A DNA stretch of 64,000 nt, taken from positions 2,746,751 through 2,810,750 of the forward strand of contig DS995276.1 in the NCBI GenBank assembly GCA_000156115.1. The letters are read 5' to 3'. The DNA is from Rhodobacteraceae bacterium HTCC2083. Lineage in GTDB: Bacteria > Pseudomonadota > Alphaproteobacteria > Rhodobacterales > Rhodobacteraceae. The notes below the pieces were generated by a model. It was given only the letters and a program-made list of their open reading frames with translations, was not told the DNA's origin and searched no databases. Positions 8,992-16,774 of this stretch are shown here, piece by piece (position 1 is the stretch's first letter; the number at the start of each line of letters is the position of its first letter). The translations under genes and the position numbers were made by a program.

Positions 8992-9897
8992 ATGGAACTT
9001 TGGGTTTACGCCACAATTGGCGCGACGATCTTTCAGACGTTGCGCTTTATGCTACAAAAGAAATTGAGCATGGGTGCGTTGAGCACGGGCGGTGCGACGT
9101 TCGCGCGTTTTGCCTATTCTGCCCCACTATTGGCAGCTGTCTTGGCGGCTTGGTTGGTGGCGAGCGACACGGAGCTGCCGGCTTTGAGCGCGCGGTTTTG
9201 GACGATGGGCGCGATTGGCGGCTTGGCGCAGATCTTGGCGACTGTGTGCGTGGTTGCTTTGTTTCGTGAACGCAATTTCGCGGTGGGGATTACATTCAAG
9301 AAGACCGAAGTCGTTCAAGCCGCTTTAATCGGCTTCATAATCTTAGGCGAAGGCGTCTCGATCCTTGGGTTGGTGGCGATCTTGGTCGGCCTGACAGGCG
9401 TTTTGCTGCTGTCCAGCGCGCCAGAGGCGAAAGGATCTTTGCAAGAGCGGTTGTTTACGCGTGCGGCGGGGCTAGGCTTGGCATCGGGTTTGTTGTTTGC
9501 GATCTCCGGCGTCACCTACCGAGCGGCCACGTTGGAGGTCGGGGCAGATGCGCCTTTGCTGCGCGCGGCTGTGACCTTGTCGGCAGTAACTTTGATGCAA
9601 TTCTGCGCGATGAGCCTTTGGTTGCGCGTCTTTGAGCAAGGTCAAATTTGAGCAGTTTGGGGCGCAAGGCGCAAAGCCCTTTGGATTGGCTTGATGAGTC
9701 TTGGAGGATCTTTGGGCTGGTTTTTGGCGTTCACTTTGCAAACGGCCGCCTACGTGAAGGCCTTGGGGCAGATCGAGTTGATCTTTTCGCTTATGGTGTC
9801 TGTGTTGGTATTCAAAGAACGGTTAAGCATGCGCGAAGGTATCGCGATTGGATTTCTGTCAGCCAGTGTTTTGCTTTTGATTTTGGTGGTACGCTAG
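8992..9897 (+). pseudogene. EamA/DMT-family transporter interrupted by an in-frame TGA
   Basis: A ten-helix drug/metabolite transporter of about 301 residues is readable in a single frame, but TGA at 9649-9651 stops it after residue 219. The same frame then continues with a typical EamA C-terminus (LGGSLGWFLAFTLQTAAYV ... KERLSMREGIAIG). Because no frame change is needed, one base substitution explains the break. The first 219 residues could be made as a truncated seven-helix product, and a TTG/ATG at 9691/9694 might restart. It closes the phosphatase-aminotransferase-desaturase cluster. A sequencing error is possible. Confidence 0.85.
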
Positions 9898-9911
9898 ATT
9901 TCGGATGATGA

Positions 9912-9926
9912 GGGGGCGCTGCCCCC
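9912..9926. terminator. Bidirectional hairpin between EamA and Nudix genes
   Basis: GGGGGC (9912-9917) pairs with GCCCCC (9921-9926) around a three-base GCT loop. It lies in the 55-base gap between convergent genes. G/C-rich hairpins of this form are common Rhodobacteraceae terminators. There is only a short T stretch on the plus side. Confidence 0.6.
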
Positions 9927-9952
9927 GTGGTATTTAAGGACCAAAGAAGCGT

Positions 9953-10675
9953 TTAGGGTTTGAGTGCGTGTTCGAGTGGGGAGTTACCTGCGAGGCGTAA
10001 GAACAGGCTTTCTTCTTCAGTGTTGAGGAACATCGGCACGCTGTCTGGCGTTGCTTCTTTAGAGCTGCGCCCTGCGACTTCGGCAAGTACGACTTCCGTG
10101 ATAAAGGGCAAATCGAACTTGCGCACGTCTTCCAGTGCAATCCATTGCAAGTGAGAAAGTTCATCCGACGCGTTGGAGAAATCGTCGATATCGCCGTGCA
10201 GTGCCTCTGCATCGATCAGAAAGAAGCGCGCATCAAAGCGGCGCGGCCGGCCCGGCGGTGTGATCGCGCGGAACACAAATTGAAGCGCGGAGGCGTCGGG
10301 CAGGTGGCCTGTGGCGGCATATTCTGTCCAATCTGCAGGCGGAGTGCTGTCCCATACGCCTTTTTTTCCAAGGATGAGGCCGGTTTCTTCCCAGAGTTCA
10401 CGGATCGCAGCCACGCCAAGCGCATGTGTGCGATCCGCATCGGTTTTCTGGGTGAGATGCGTGTGGCAACGTGGATTGATCTTTCCTGCAAGCGGGATGT
10501 CTACGTCTGCCGCATCGACAGCGCCACCGGGAAACACGAACTTATTCGGCATAAACGCCGCTTTTGCCCCGCGTTGGCCCATCAAGATACGCGGTGCCGT
10601 GTGGCGATCACGTAGCACAATTACCGTGCTGGCGTGGCGTATCGCGGTCTTGTCGATGGGTGGGCTGTTGCTCAT
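9953..10675 (-). CDS. Nudix hydrolase, NUDT19-like with split Nudix box
   Basis: 240 residues. The Nudix motif is split: FVFPGGAVD comes first and AAIRELWEETGLILG follows after an insertion of ~35 residues, an arrangement seen in the NUDT19/RP2-like branch that includes CoA diphosphatases. The REx2EE metal-binding glutamates are present. The start at 10675 is fixed by a four-base ATGA overlap with the DUF983 gene upstream, rather than the longer in-frame start at 10717. The substrate is a nucleoside diphosphate derivative, not further assigned. Confidence 0.85.
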   Translation of the reverse strand: MSNSPPIDKTAIRHASTVIVLRDRHTAPRILMGQRGAKAAFMPNKFVFPGGAVDAADVDIPLAGKINPRCHTHLTQKTDADRTHALGVAAIRELWEETGLILGKKGVWDSTPPADWTEYAATGHLPDASALQFVFRAITPPGRPRRFDARFFLIDAEALHGDIDDFSNASDELSHLQWIALEDVRKFDLPFITEVVLAEVAGRSSKEATPDSVPMFLNTEEESLFLRLAGNSPLEHALKP

Positions 10676-11067
10676 GTTGCGTCCTGATGTGCGAAGCCGA
10701 ACATGCGTTTGGCCCATTGATAGCCCACGATTGCGCCTTTGAAGCGTGGCAACAAGTAGAGCGACAAGAACACCGCGATGCTTGCAAATAATGTGAATAG
10801 CACCATCGGTTCGGGGCGGAAATGTACGAAAACGATGTGCATGAAGATCGTCGCAATATGTCCGACAATCAAAATCGTCAGGTAAGCAGGGCCATCATCG
10901 GCACGCGCGGCGCTGAAATCTTGGTTACAGTTTGAGCAGCTCTCGCGCATTTTGAGATAGCTGTGCAGCACACGACCTTCACCGCAATTGGGGCATTTTC
11001 CACGCCATCCACGGCGCAATGCGGGCCAAAGCGCACGCTCTCCGTGCTGCTCGTTTATTGAAACCAT
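10672..11067 (-). CDS. DUF983 family small membrane protein
   Basis: 131 residues. A zinc-ribbon-like pair, CPNCGEG near 26 and CSNC near 45, is followed by two transmembrane helices (about 63-83 and 88-110). This is the DUF983 pattern, of unknown function, common in alphaproteobacteria beside a Nudix gene as here. The ATG at 11067 has AGGAGGT eight bases upstream; an in-frame start at 11133 lacks that. It is cotranscribed with the Nudix gene through an ATGA overlap. Confidence 0.88.
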   Translation of the reverse strand: MVSINEQHGERALWPALRRGWRGKCPNCGEGRVLHSYLKMRESCSNCNQDFSAARADDGPAYLTILIVGHIATIFMHIVFVHFRPEPMVLFTLFASIAVFLSLYLLPRFKGAIVGYQWAKRMFGFAHQDAT

Positions 11068-11305
11068 AAGGGGACCTCCTGAGAACGCGCAATGATTTGA
11101 AACGTCTATGCCATGAAAATGTAACCAAAGCACCCTGTTTCAACGGGATTTCGTGATCTTGCGGCGCGATGTCGCGAGATGAATTAAAAAAGTTGAAAAA
11201 ACTGCGACGGAAGTTTTCGCGTGCCGCGTTTGACCTACCACAGCAGGCAAAAAATGCCTTACACCTTGAGGCCCGCGTTTGGGCGAATTGACTGGAGACG
11301 ATCAG

Positions 11306-11803
11306 ATGACAACGATTTCACGCATGACAGCACGCATCGCATTGACAGGCATGGTTATTGCAACAGGATTTGCCGCGCAGGCCGCAACGGGTGAGGGCGA
11401 AGTGAAAGAGGGCAAGATGCGTCACGATCGGCCAAGCTTCAGCACAATTGATAAGGATGACAATGGCGCAATGACTCGCGAAGAGATGGCAGCGCATGCA
11501 CGCGTGCGGTTCGATAAAGTGGACACGAACGGTGATGGTATGCTGAGCGCAGAAGAGGTGGGCCAGTCTGTTCGCAAGCGCGCAGAAAAACGTGCCAAGA
11601 AAATGATTAAGCGCCATGATACGAATAGCGACGGTATGGTGAGTTTTGAAGAAATGTCCAAAGGACGCTCGGAAGGGCGCGGTGCCAAGATGTTTGATTG
11701 GGCGGATGCGGATGGCAATGGCTCGATCTCTGAGGAAGAGTTCGCAGAGATGGCAAAGCATGGCAAGCGTGGTAAGCACAAGAAGCAAAAAAGCGGCGAG
11801 TAA
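11306..11803 (+). CDS. Exported EF-hand calcium-binding protein
   Basis: 165 residues with an N-terminal signal peptide (MTTISRMTARIALTGMVIAT ... AAQAAT) and four EF-hand loops: DKDDNGAMTREE, DTNGDGMLSAEE, DTNSDGMVSFEE and DADGNGSISEEE. All have Asp at 1, 3 and 5 (or Asn) and Glu at 12. The C-terminus is very basic (KHGKRGKHKKQK). It is probably a periplasmic Ca2+ buffer or sensor. The start is placed after GGAG at 11294. It lies just upstream of an ECF sigma operon with a hairpin between them and may belong to the same envelope-stress theme. Confidence 0.87.
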   Translation: MTTISRMTARIALTGMVIATGFAAQAATGEGEVKEGKMRHDRPSFSTIDKDDNGAMTREEMAAHARVRFDKVDTNGDGMLSAEEVGQSVRKRAEKRAKKMIKRHDTNSDGMVSFEEMSKGRSEGRGAKMFDWADADGNGSISEEEFAEMAKHGKRGKHKKQKSGE

Positions 11804-11824
11804 CTTCGCCTAAATAGAACTGGA

Positions 11825-11846
11825 CCTGCCCCTGAAGTGGGGCAGG
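11825..11846 (+). terminator. Hairpin after EF-hand gene
   Basis: CCTGCCCC (11825-11832) and GGGGCAGG (11839-11846) form a perfect 8-bp stem with a six-base loop, 21 bases past the EF-hand stop and 36 bases before the sigma-factor gene. It has only a weak T tail. Likely terminator or attenuator. Confidence 0.65.
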
Positions 11847-11882
11847 TTCGTCAATTGGATTAACGGATAATCTAAGACGCGC

Positions 11883-12473
11883 ATGACGATGGCTTTAGAT
11901 CACAGCATAGATATCAGCGATGACGCGCTTTTGCAGCTCTATGCAAACGGTGATCAAGCCGCCGCGCGTCAGTTGACACTGCGCTTGGCCCCGCGCGCCT
12001 TCAAGCAAGCCTATCGGATGTTGGGTGTTCAGGCGGATGCCGAAGATGTGGCGCAAGAGGCAATGATGCGCGTTTGGAAAATTGCACCGGAGTGGCGCAG
12101 TGGCGAGGCGAAGGTGACGACGTGGCTTTACCGCGTGGTTGCAAACCTCTGTCTTGATCGGTTGCGCAAAGTGCAAAGCACCTCGCTTGATGCAATTGAC
12201 GAGCCAATCGATCCAAGCCCCAGTGCCGCCGATGATATGCAAAGCAATGCGCGCCTTGATGCGTTGCAAGCGGCCTTGATTGCATTGCCCGAGCGCCAAA
12301 GACAGGCCCTTGTGTTGCGTCATATCGAAGAATTGGCGAACCCCGAGATTGCTGATGTGATGGAGATAAGCGTCGAAGCGGTCGAGAGCCTAACGTCGCG
12401 TGGCAAACGCGCGCTGACGCAGATATTAAAGGGGCGTAAAGCCGCCCTCGGATTTGAAGGAGATGCGCCATGA
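11883..12473 (+). CDS. ECF-type RNA polymerase sigma factor
   Basis: 196 residues with sigma-70 region 2 (QADAEDVAQEAMMRVWKIAP, core-binding and -10 recognition) and region 4 (LPERQRQALVLRHIEELANPEI followed by a helix-turn-helix). There is no region 3, which identifies the extracytoplasmic-function class. Its stop overlaps the next gene by four bases. The next two genes, a single-span protein and a periplasmic CpxP/Spy-like protein, fit the role of its signalling partners in envelope or metal stress. Confidence 0.92.
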   Translation: MTMALDHSIDISDDALLQLYANGDQAAARQLTLRLAPRAFKQAYRMLGVQADAEDVAQEAMMRVWKIAPEWRSGEAKVTTWLYRVVANLCLDRLRKVQSTSLDAIDEPIDPSPSAADDMQSNARLDALQAALIALPERQRQALVLRHIEELANPEIADVMEISVEAVESLTSRGKRALTQILKGRKAALGFEGDAP

Positions 12474-12844
12474 GCGATGAGACTGAGCTAAACAAGATGT
12501 TCGACCTCACCAGACGCACACCGCCAGAGCCATCGCCAGACTTTATGGCGCGCATCTTAAGCGATGCGGATGCGATGCAGCCAGCTTCGCTTGGTGTGCT
12601 GACGGAAACTGCTACAAAACGCGGGATCTTCAGAGATATGTTTTCCGGGCTAGGTGAGGCGATTGGCGGCTGGCCTGCTTTCGCAGGGCTTGCAACGGCT
12701 GCGGTAACAGGCGTTTGGATCGGGATAAGCCCGCCGCAATTGCTGATAGAGCCGTTTGGCACTGTGCTGGGCACGGATTCAAGCGCGTTCTCGGAGGTTC
12801 TGGAGTACGGTGATGGCTTCGATTTTACATTGTTTAAAGGGTGA
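12470..12844 (+). CDS. Small single-span membrane protein, probable anti-sigma partner
   Basis: 124 residues, overlapping the sigma gene start-to-stop by four bases. The N-terminal ~55 residues are acidic and cytoplasmic-looking. One hydrophobic segment (about 65-88, AIGGWPAFAGLATAAVTGVW) follows, then a short periplasmic tail. No HxxxCxxC zinc anti-sigma motif is present, so assignment as anti-sigma factor rests on position and topology only. Similar small proteins sit in the same place beside ECF genes in related bacteria. Confidence 0.6.
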   Translation: MSDETELNKMFDLTRRTPPEPSPDFMARILSDADAMQPASLGVLTETATKRGIFRDMFSGLGEAIGGWPAFAGLATAAVTGVWIGISPPQLLIEPFGTVLGTDSSAFSEVLEYGDGFDFTLFKG

Positions 12845-12849
12845 GCGGA

Positions 12850-13356
12850 ATGAGTGACGACCCGAATAAAGTAGTGACTCCCGCTAAGCTGAAAAAGCGG
12901 TTTCGCATTCTTTTGGGGGTGTCTTTGGCGTTGAACCTGATGGTGATCGGTGCGGTTGTGGGCGTCATCTCCAAAGGGCCTGGCAGACAAGGCGGTGGGC
13001 CAGGTATGCGCGAAACGGCCTTTCCCTATGTGGGGGCCTTTGATCGCGCTGACAAGCGTGCGATGCGCCAAGAAATGAGGGCGCGTTTGTCATATCGCAG
13101 CGAAGCGCGCGCTGCGCATCAGGCTTCATACCGGGCATTTCTAGAATTGTTGCGTGCAGAGACGTTTGATGCGGCTGCTGCATCTTCCGTGATGAGCGCG
13201 CAGTTCGAACGCGCACAGCGGCTTCAAACAATTGGACGCGAGCTCTCGATCCAGCGGATCAGTGATATGAGCGTTGAGAAGCGCGCAGCCTATGCGGACC
13301 GTTTGGAGTATCGTTTGGACAATCCAAAGAAACGCGGCAAGCGCAAAGACCGTTGA
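12850..13356 (+). CDS. Periplasmic heavy-metal sensor / CpxP-Spy-like protein
   Basis: About 168 residues with an N-terminal membrane anchor (residues ~20-42, LLGVSLALNLMVIGAVVGVI). A helical, Arg/Ala/Gln-rich periplasmic domain follows, with an LLRAETFDAAA ... MSAQFERAQRLQ pattern typical of the CpxP/Spy/CnrX-like family, which senses or buffers misfolded protein or metal stress. GTG at 12841 is an alternative start overlapping the preceding stop; ATG at 12850 follows GAGCGGA. Third gene of the ECF operon. Confidence 0.75.
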   Translation: MSDDPNKVVTPAKLKKRFRILLGVSLALNLMVIGAVVGVISKGPGRQGGGPGMRETAFPYVGAFDRADKRAMRQEMRARLSYRSEARAAHQASYRAFLELLRAETFDAAAASSVMSAQFERAQRLQTIGRELSIQRISDMSVEKRAAYADRLEYRLDNPKKRGKRKDR

Positions 13357-13408
13357 AGCCGCACAGATTTTAGGGAATGGTCCGCAAGAAACAAAAGGAG
13401 TGCGAGCG

Positions 13409-13696
13409 ATGGCCTTGTCACGCGAATCTGCGGAAGTGTTTGCGCTACATGCGTTAGGCTGGATTGTTGGTCAGGAAGAGGATGTTTTGCCTGCTTTCCT
13501 TGGCGCGACCGGCTCTAGCGAAGCGGATATTCGTGAACGTGTCGGCGATCCCGAATTCCAGCTTTGTGTTCTTGATTTTTTGATGATGGATGATCTGTGG
13601 ATCATTTCGTGTTGCGACGCGTTGCAAGTGCCCTATGAGCGTGTCGCCGAGGCGCGACAAGCGATGCCCGGTGGTGCGGAGGTGAGCTGGACATGA
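13409..13696 (+). CDS. DUF3572 family protein
   Basis: 95-residue cytoplasmic protein of the alphaproteobacterial DUF3572 family, function unknown. The characteristic segments are AEVFALHALGWIVGQEE and FLGATG near the N-terminus, then LDFLMMDDLWIISCCDAL. The start is set by AAAGGAG eight bases upstream of ATG 13409; an in-frame extension to 13274 overlaps the previous gene and has no such site. Its stop overlaps the following HAD phosphatase by four bases. Confidence 0.85.
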   Translation: MALSRESAEVFALHALGWIVGQEEDVLPAFLGATGSSEADIRERVGDPEFQLCVLDFLMMDDLWIISCCDALQVPYERVAEARQAMPGGAEVSWT

Positions 13697-14412
13697 GCAA
13701 TGTTGCTGACAACTTTAAGGGTGTCTTGTTTGACAAGGACGGCACGCTTTTCGATTTTCGCGGGACGTGGGATGTATGGGCCGCAGGGTTCTTTCCGAAG
13801 TTATGTGGGGGTGATGAGGACCTGCTCAGAGAGCTGGTGCATGCGTTGCGCTTTGATCTGGAGAAACAAGAATTTCAGTCAAACTCAATTGCGATCGCGG
13901 GTAGTAATCATGAGATTTCGCAAGTCATTGCGCGGGTCCTAAAGCGCAAGGATGTAGATCAGGTTGAACATGAACTGGCCGAAAGTGCAGCTGTTGCGCC
14001 GCTAGCTCCTGCGGTTGATCTTGCACCGTTTCTACAAGGTCTCAAAGACTCAGGCTACAAATTGGGTGTGATGACCAATGACGCCGAAGCAGTGGCCGAG
14101 GCGCATTTAGGCGCAGCGGGCGTGCGTGACTTGTTTGACTTCGTTTGTGGCTTTGACAGCGGGTTTGGCGCAAAGCCTGACCCAGAACCTTTGCTGGCGT
14201 TTTGTCGTCATGTGCAAGTGGACCCGTTCCATACTGTCATGCTCGGCGATAGCACCCATGATCTGCAAGCCGCACGGGCAGCAGGCATGGCGGCGGTCGG
14301 CGTTCTCACGGGCGTTGCGCGCGCGGCTGAATTGGCGCCGCATGCAGATGCGGTTTTGGCTGATATTGGTGAACTTCCCACGTGGTTGATCGAAAAGTCA
14401 GGGCGTCGATAG
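13693..14412 (+). CDS. HAD-family hydrolase (phosphoglycolate phosphatase-like)
   Basis: 239 residues with HAD motif I FDKDGTLFDF (nucleophile Asp ~14), motif II MTNDAE, motif III Lys in GAKPDPEP and motif IV GDSTHDLQAA. It resembles Gph-type phosphatases and is a second, distinct copy from the one at 6.2 kb. It is translationally coupled to DUF3572. The preference of the cap domain is not readable, so the substrate is open. Confidence 0.83.
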   Translation: MSNVADNFKGVLFDKDGTLFDFRGTWDVWAAGFFPKLCGGDEDLLRELVHALRFDLEKQEFQSNSIAIAGSNHEISQVIARVLKRKDVDQVEHELAESAAVAPLAPAVDLAPFLQGLKDSGYKLGVMTNDAEAVAEAHLGAAGVRDLFDFVCGFDSGFGAKPDPEPLLAFCRHVQVDPFHTVMLGDSTHDLQAARAAGMAAVGVLTGVARAAELAPHADAVLADIGELPTWLIEKSGRR

Positions 14413-14496
14413 GCGATTACGACAATATAAGTCGCGGTTAGGCTGTTAAAGCCTCGCATCCTTGCGTTTGATACTCATAGCAGATTGGAGAGTATG

Positions 14497-16059
14497 ATGG
14501 CGGCAACTGGCAATCGACGTAAACGGGGTGGTGGGCGCGCAGGCGCAGCGACACGGCGGGGCAGTGCTGCGATTGAACAGAGCCTTTGGCGGCTTCCTGT
14601 CAATATAGATCGCCCGACGGAACCTCTGGATGAAAACGGCATTGCTGCGATTCATGATGGGGCCATGCGCATCCTTGAAGAGATCGGCATCGCCTTTCTA
14701 AACCCCGAAGCGATTGAGATCCTGCGCAAAAGCGGTGGTTGCGAGATTGATGGCGAAATCGTGCGTATGGGACGTGACTTCGTGATGGAGAAAATTGCGC
14801 TAGCCCCCAGCCAATTCGACATTACCCCGCGAAATCCTGATCGTAAGATTACTGTGGGTGGCAAACATCTTCTCTTTGGCAATGTCTCGTCCCCGCCCAA
14901 CTATTGGGACATGGCGCTGGGTAAAAAGGTGCCTGGTACGCGCGAGATGTGTCAGAATCTTTTGAAGCTCACGCAATATTTTAACTGTATTCACTTCGCG
15001 GGTGGTTATCCGGTGGAACCCGTGGATGTGCATGCCTCTGTGCGCCATTTGGATGTGCTTTATGACAAGCTGACGATTACCGACAAGGTGATGCACGCCT
15101 ATAGTCTTGGAAAAGAGCGAGTTGAGGATGTGATGGAGATGGTGCGCATCGCGGGCGGTCTCAGCCATGAAGAGTTCAACGCCAAGCCGCGTATGTATAC
15201 TAACATCAACTCCACCTCGCCGCTGAAACACGATTTTCCGATGATCGACGGGTGGATGCGTCTTGCGCGACGTGGTCAGGCACTTGTGGTGACGCCGTTT
15301 ACTTTGGCAGGGGCGATGGCCCCTGTGACGATGTCCGGCGCTGTTGCGCAATCTTTGGCGGAAGCTTTGTGTGCGGTGGTCCTCGCTCAGTTGATCAACC
15401 CTGGCTGTCCATGTGTGATTGGTACATTCACCTCCAACGTGGACATGAAAAGCGGCGCTCCTGCGTTTGGCACGCCCGAATATATGCGAGCGACGCAAAT
15501 GACAGGCCAAATGGCGCGTTTCTATGATCTGCCGATGCGTTCTAGCGGCGTTTGTGCGGCCAACGTGCCTGACGGGCAGGCTATGTGGGAGACATCGAAT
15601 AGCCTCTGGGCCTCTGTTCAGTCTGGCACGAACATGGTCTATCACGCGGCGGGCTGGCTTGAGGGTGGTTTGATCGCATCCCCTGAGAAATTCATTATGG
15701 ATTGCGAAGTGTTGCAACAGATCCAGCGTTATATGGAACCTGCTACATTCGCGACGAGCCCTGATGACATTGCTTTGGATGCGATTAAATCAGTTGGAAA
15801 CGACGGTCATTTCTTTGGCATCCAACATACGCAAGATCGCTACACCACCGCATTCTATCAGCCCTTCCTGAGTGATTGGAAAAACTATGAAGGTTGGGAG
15901 GTCGCAGGCGGCATTTGGACCCCAGAGCGTGCACATAATCTGTTCCTTCAAATTCTTGAAGAGTTCGAAGAGCCACCCATGGACGACGCAATCCTCGAAG
16001 AGCTGGCAGACTTTGTCGCACGACGTAAGTCCGAGGGCGGAGCACCAACAGATTTCTAA
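14497..16059 (+). CDS. MttB-family (trimethylamine methyltransferase-like) protein, non-pyrrolysine
   Basis: About 520 residues of the COG5598/MttB family, which transfers methyl groups from quaternary amines or related substrates to a corrinoid protein. Archaeal MttB uses pyrrolysine encoded by UAG. Here there is no in-frame TAG, so it belongs to the non-Pyl branch, whose characterised members act on compounds such as glycine betaine. GGAGAG six bases upstream favours ATG 14497 over ATG 14494 or the TTG at 14485. No corrinoid protein gene lies beside it, so the partner must be encoded elsewhere. Confidence 0.87.
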   Translation: MAATGNRRKRGGGRAGAATRRGSAAIEQSLWRLPVNIDRPTEPLDENGIAAIHDGAMRILEEIGIAFLNPEAIEILRKSGGCEIDGEIVRMGRDFVMEKIALAPSQFDITPRNPDRKITVGGKHLLFGNVSSPPNYWDMALGKKVPGTREMCQNLLKLTQYFNCIHFAGGYPVEPVDVHASVRHLDVLYDKLTITDKVMHAYSLGKERVEDVMEMVRIAGGLSHEEFNAKPRMYTNINSTSPLKHDFPMIDGWMRLARRGQALVVTPFTLAGAMAPVTMSGAVAQSLAEALCAVVLAQLINPGCPCVIGTFTSNVDMKSGAPAFGTPEYMRATQMTGQMARFYDLPMRSSGVCAANVPDGQAMWETSNSLWASVQSGTNMVYHAAGWLEGGLIASPEKFIMDCEVLQQIQRYMEPATFATSPDDIALDAIKSVGNDGHFFGIQHTQDRYTTAFYQPFLSDWKNYEGWEVAGGIWTPERAHNLFLQILEEFEEPPMDDAILEELADFVARRKSEGGAPTDF

Positions 16060-16190
16060 GAAAGATTGCCGATTACTTAACTGATTTGCTTGGATGTTAG
16101 GCGTTTAGCTCTCTGTTCCTTAACCGCATTAGTTCTTTGTTAAGACCCACAAGGCAAAACTTGCCCTGAAGACATAGTAGGGTACTGGGA

Positions 16191-16774
16191 ATGCACGGGT
16201 TAATTAACAAGTCGATTGAGGCTTTTGTAAAAGACACTTACGGAGACGACGCTTGGCGGGCCATCGGTGCAAAAGCAGACCTTGAGGATCTGTCTTTTGA
16301 AGCGATGATGGTGTATGATACGCCGGTTACCACTCGGATTGTCGTCTGTGCCACTGAAGTCCTGAATGTCGACTGTGCAGATTTCCTGCAAACCTTGGTA
16401 CATATTTGGTGTCGCAACCCACGCAACAAGCGGTGCGGCGATTGTTGCGTTTTGGTGGTGTTGATTTCGTCGATTTCCTCTATTCCTTAGACGATTTACA
16501 TGACCGCGCGCGCTTGGCCGTGCCGGATCTGTTTTTGCCAAATCTAGAATTGCGCGAACATACAGTTAATCAATTCAGTTTGACGATAAGATCTGATCTT
16601 CTGGGCTTTGGTCATGTCCTGATTGGGCTGCTTACTGCGATGGCTGATGACTATGGCGCACTGGTTATGCTGGAATATGGTGGCAGTCAGGAAGGCGTGG
16701 AAACAATTGCAATAGCACTGCTTGAAAGCGCGTTTGCGGCTGGTAACAGGTTCGAGTTGGGGGCGCGCGCGTGA
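16191..16774 (+). pseudogene. H-NOX (heme NO/O2-binding) sensor, frameshifted
   Basis: Reading frame 3 from 16191 and then frame 2 from ~16397 gives a ~194-residue H-NOX domain beginning MHGLINKSIEAFV. The proximal heme ligand is H104 in DDLHDRARL, the family position. The usual YxSxR heme-propionate motif is altered to SLTIR (residues 130-134), keeping only the Arg. The frames join at 16395-16400, where one G appears missing from a G run. The gene is followed by its usual partner, an HNOBA-GGDEF enzyme, overlapping by GTGA. It is either a recent mutation or a sequencing error. Confidence 0.85.

Noticed and set aside
9649..9651. TGA in the EamA gene read as selenocysteine
   Set aside because: EamA proteins have no conserved Sec/Cys there and no stem-loop of SECIS type is evident just after the codon.
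16390..16405. Programmed frameshift in H-NOX
   Set aside because: No X-XXY-YYZ slippery heptamer or strong downstream structure was seen; mutation or sequencing error is simpler.
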